Below, piece by piece: positions 62,708 through 64,000 of a DNA stretch of 64,000 bases; position 1 is the first letter of the stretch; every line of letters starts with the position of its first letter. The position numbers were made by a program, and so were the translations under genes. Below the pieces are notes generated by a model. It ran no database searches, was not told the DNA's origin, and saw only the letters and a program-made list of their open reading frames with translations. Source of the stretch: Prosapia bicincta (Eukaryota > Arthropoda > Insecta > Hemiptera > Cercopidae); NCBI GenBank assembly GCA_036971475.1, contig JBAIZL010000376.1, forward strand, positions 2,364,001-2,428,000, in the 5' to 3' direction.

Positions 62708-64000
62708 TTATTTAATTTGTTCTACCTGAAATTTATCTGATTCTCCCTGGTGTGCCTCCCTTGGTTCATAAAATTTCTTTAACAAGCTAATATGGAAAAT
62801 TCCTCTAATTTTATTGCTTCTAGCATCTTTGATTTCATAAGTCGCTTTGCCATATTTCTTGGTGATCACATAAGGTCCATCATATACATAAAATAATTTT
62901 GCCATCTCACCTCTTATACCCTGTGGTTGCCAATTTTCTTTTACTAATACCTTGTCCCCAACATTTAATTCTTCTATTTTATGAGTTTTATTAAATTTCT
63001 CTGCTCTCTTATGAGCCTTCTTCTTAATTCTACTCCTAGCAATTTCTAAATGTCTTTCTAAATTTATTAATTTTGAACTCCAGCCAAAATTTTTTATTTC
63101 CTTTTGCCAAAACCTTTCATCCTGAATTCCTAGTTGTAGCTGGTTAGGTGTGTATCCTGTAGTCTCATGAGGAATTTCATTAATTGCCTGGTTAATAACC
63201 TCTACATATTTTCCCCATTCTCTATGGTTATGATGACAATATGTTCTCAAACATCTAATGATCTCCTTATTCACCCTCTCAACGATATTGCTTTGTGGCC
63301 TCCTTATTGGAGAAAATATTGGTTTCATTTCTCTATTTTTTATATACTCCAGCCATTTCTTATTATTAAACTGGGTTCCATGATCAGTCTGTATTCTTTC
63401 TACTCTCCCGAAATTTTCTATATAATTTTCTAAACATTTAATTGCCTCCCCTGTGGTTGCCTTTTTCAATTTATAGATTTGAACGAATTTTGTAAATACA
63501 TCTAACATTACTAATAAATACTTATAGCCTCCTACAGTTCTTTGAAATGGTCCTATAAAATCAATTGACAATTGCTCCTTTGGTTTTTCCACTTGGATCC
63601 CTTTCATCTCTCCAAAATTACCTTGGGTTACATTTTTAGCTCTTTGACAAATATTACATGTTTTAATAATTCCCCTAATGCTTTTTCCCATCTTCTTCCA
63701 AGTGAAGCTCTCTGATAATATGGTATGACATTTCTTAGCTCCTGCATGCAGGTAATATTCATGACAAGTACCCACTATTTCTTTAATCATTCCCTTTGGT
63801 ACTACTATTTTCCAACTTTCCCTATTTCTTTTATATACTAAGTTATTAATAATTTTATAATTTTGAAGATAATTTTGAATGTTTTCTTTTATTTCTCTAA
63901 CTTCTAAATCTTCTACTTGTAATTTACTAAATTCTTTAAATTTTGTACACATTTCCATATCCATAACTCTTTCTATATAATTTATTTGTAATTCTGAATT
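62708..64000 (-). CDS. Ty3/Gypsy LTR-retrotransposon pol, integrase part (5' beyond window)
   Basis: The frame is open from the window edge to the stop at 62708. The ATG at 63964 is internal since codons upstream of it stay open. Counting from that Met: HHCC zinc-binding residues H68, H73, C103, C106 (CNICQRAK); the integrase core with D135 (LSIDFIGPF), D194 (QTDHGTQF) and E229 (RPQSNIVERVN), all present with usual spacing; then a GPY/F-type module (YVYDGPYVITKKYGKATYEI and FHISLLKKFYEP). No chromodomain is seen. No stops or frameshifts over 418 codons, so this copy may be young. Reverse transcriptase and RNase H should lie beyond base 64000. Confidence 0.93.
   Translation of the reverse strand, partial: NSELQINYIERVMDMEMCTKFKEFSKLQVEDLEVREIKENIQNYLQNYKIINNLVYKRNRESWKIVVPKGMIKEIVGTCHEYYLHAGAKKCHTILSESFTWKKMGKSIRGIIKTCNICQRAKNVTQGNFGEMKGIQVEKPKEQLSIDFIGPFQRTVGGYKYLLVMLDVFTKFVQIYKLKKATTGEAIKCLENYIENFGRVERIQTDHGTQFNNKKWLEYIKNREMKPIFSPIRRPQSNIVERVNKEIIRCLRTYCHHNHREWGKYVEVINQAINEIPHETTGYTPNQLQLGIQDERFWQKEIKNFGWSSKLINLERHLEIARSRIKKKAHKRAEKFNKTHKIEELNVGDKVLVKENWQPQGIRGEMAKLFYVYDGPYVITKKYGKATYEIKDARSNKIRGIFHISLLKKFYEPREAHQGESDKFQVEQIK

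Noticed and set aside
63167..63433. 88-codon + strand frame
   Set aside because: Shadow of the Gypsy integrase.

Overview
The window is AT-rich animal nuclear DNA, most likely from an arthropod and probably an insect. Spliced genes with GT-AG introns, kilobase-scale introns packed with transposon debris, long (TA)n microsatellites, and mariner, piggyBac, hAT, Tigger/pogo, Penelope-like (PLE) and Ty3/Gypsy relics all fit this. There is no bacterial-style gene organisation. The species cannot be named from the sequence.

Two host genes can be reconstructed exon by exon. (1) A TMX3 homologue (thioredoxin-related transmembrane protein 3, an ER protein disulfide isomerase) lies on the + strand from 972 to 25741. 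Nine exons are visible, and the N-terminal thioredoxin exons lie upstream of base 1. (2) A complete PDCD5 homologue lies on the - strand from 58252 to 43008. It has four coding exons, 128 codons and introns of up to about 6 kb. The two genes converge. A possible first exon of an unidentified gene starts at 59209, divergent from PDCD5.

Everything else recognisable is mobile DNA or repeat.
- 1-25.7 kb (TMX3 introns): PLE copies at 1.6-3.2, 5.5-6.3, 8.2-8.6 and 23.8-25.6 kb; PLE-derived hairpins at 6.7-7.0 and 20.0-20.6 kb; a dead mariner (10.9-12.2 kb); Tigger/pogo pieces; a LINE RNase H relic (16.8-17.7 kb).
- 26-43 kb (intergenic): a Tigger-like deletion derivative, two PLE families in inverted (foldback) form, then a cluster of piggyBac-like elements flanked by TTAA.
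- 43-58 kb (PDCD5 introns): a fifth piggyBac-like element, a mariner nested in a Tigger, a PLE relic, a 2.8 kb hAT element with target duplication, and foldback repeats.
- 58-64 kb: (TA)n arrays, a hairpin between (TA)n tracts, and at the right edge an intact integrase-encoding end of a Ty3/Gypsy pol on the - strand.

The most striking theme is the repeated architecture of the Penelope-like elements. In at least three unrelated PLE families the copy starts with an inverted copy of its own 3' end, so that the unit is a foldback, commonly bounded on both sides by (TA)n. One hairpin family carries a hammerhead-ribozyme-like core whose three stems can be drawn from the sequence. All functional calls rest on reading translations and motifs; no database search was possible.
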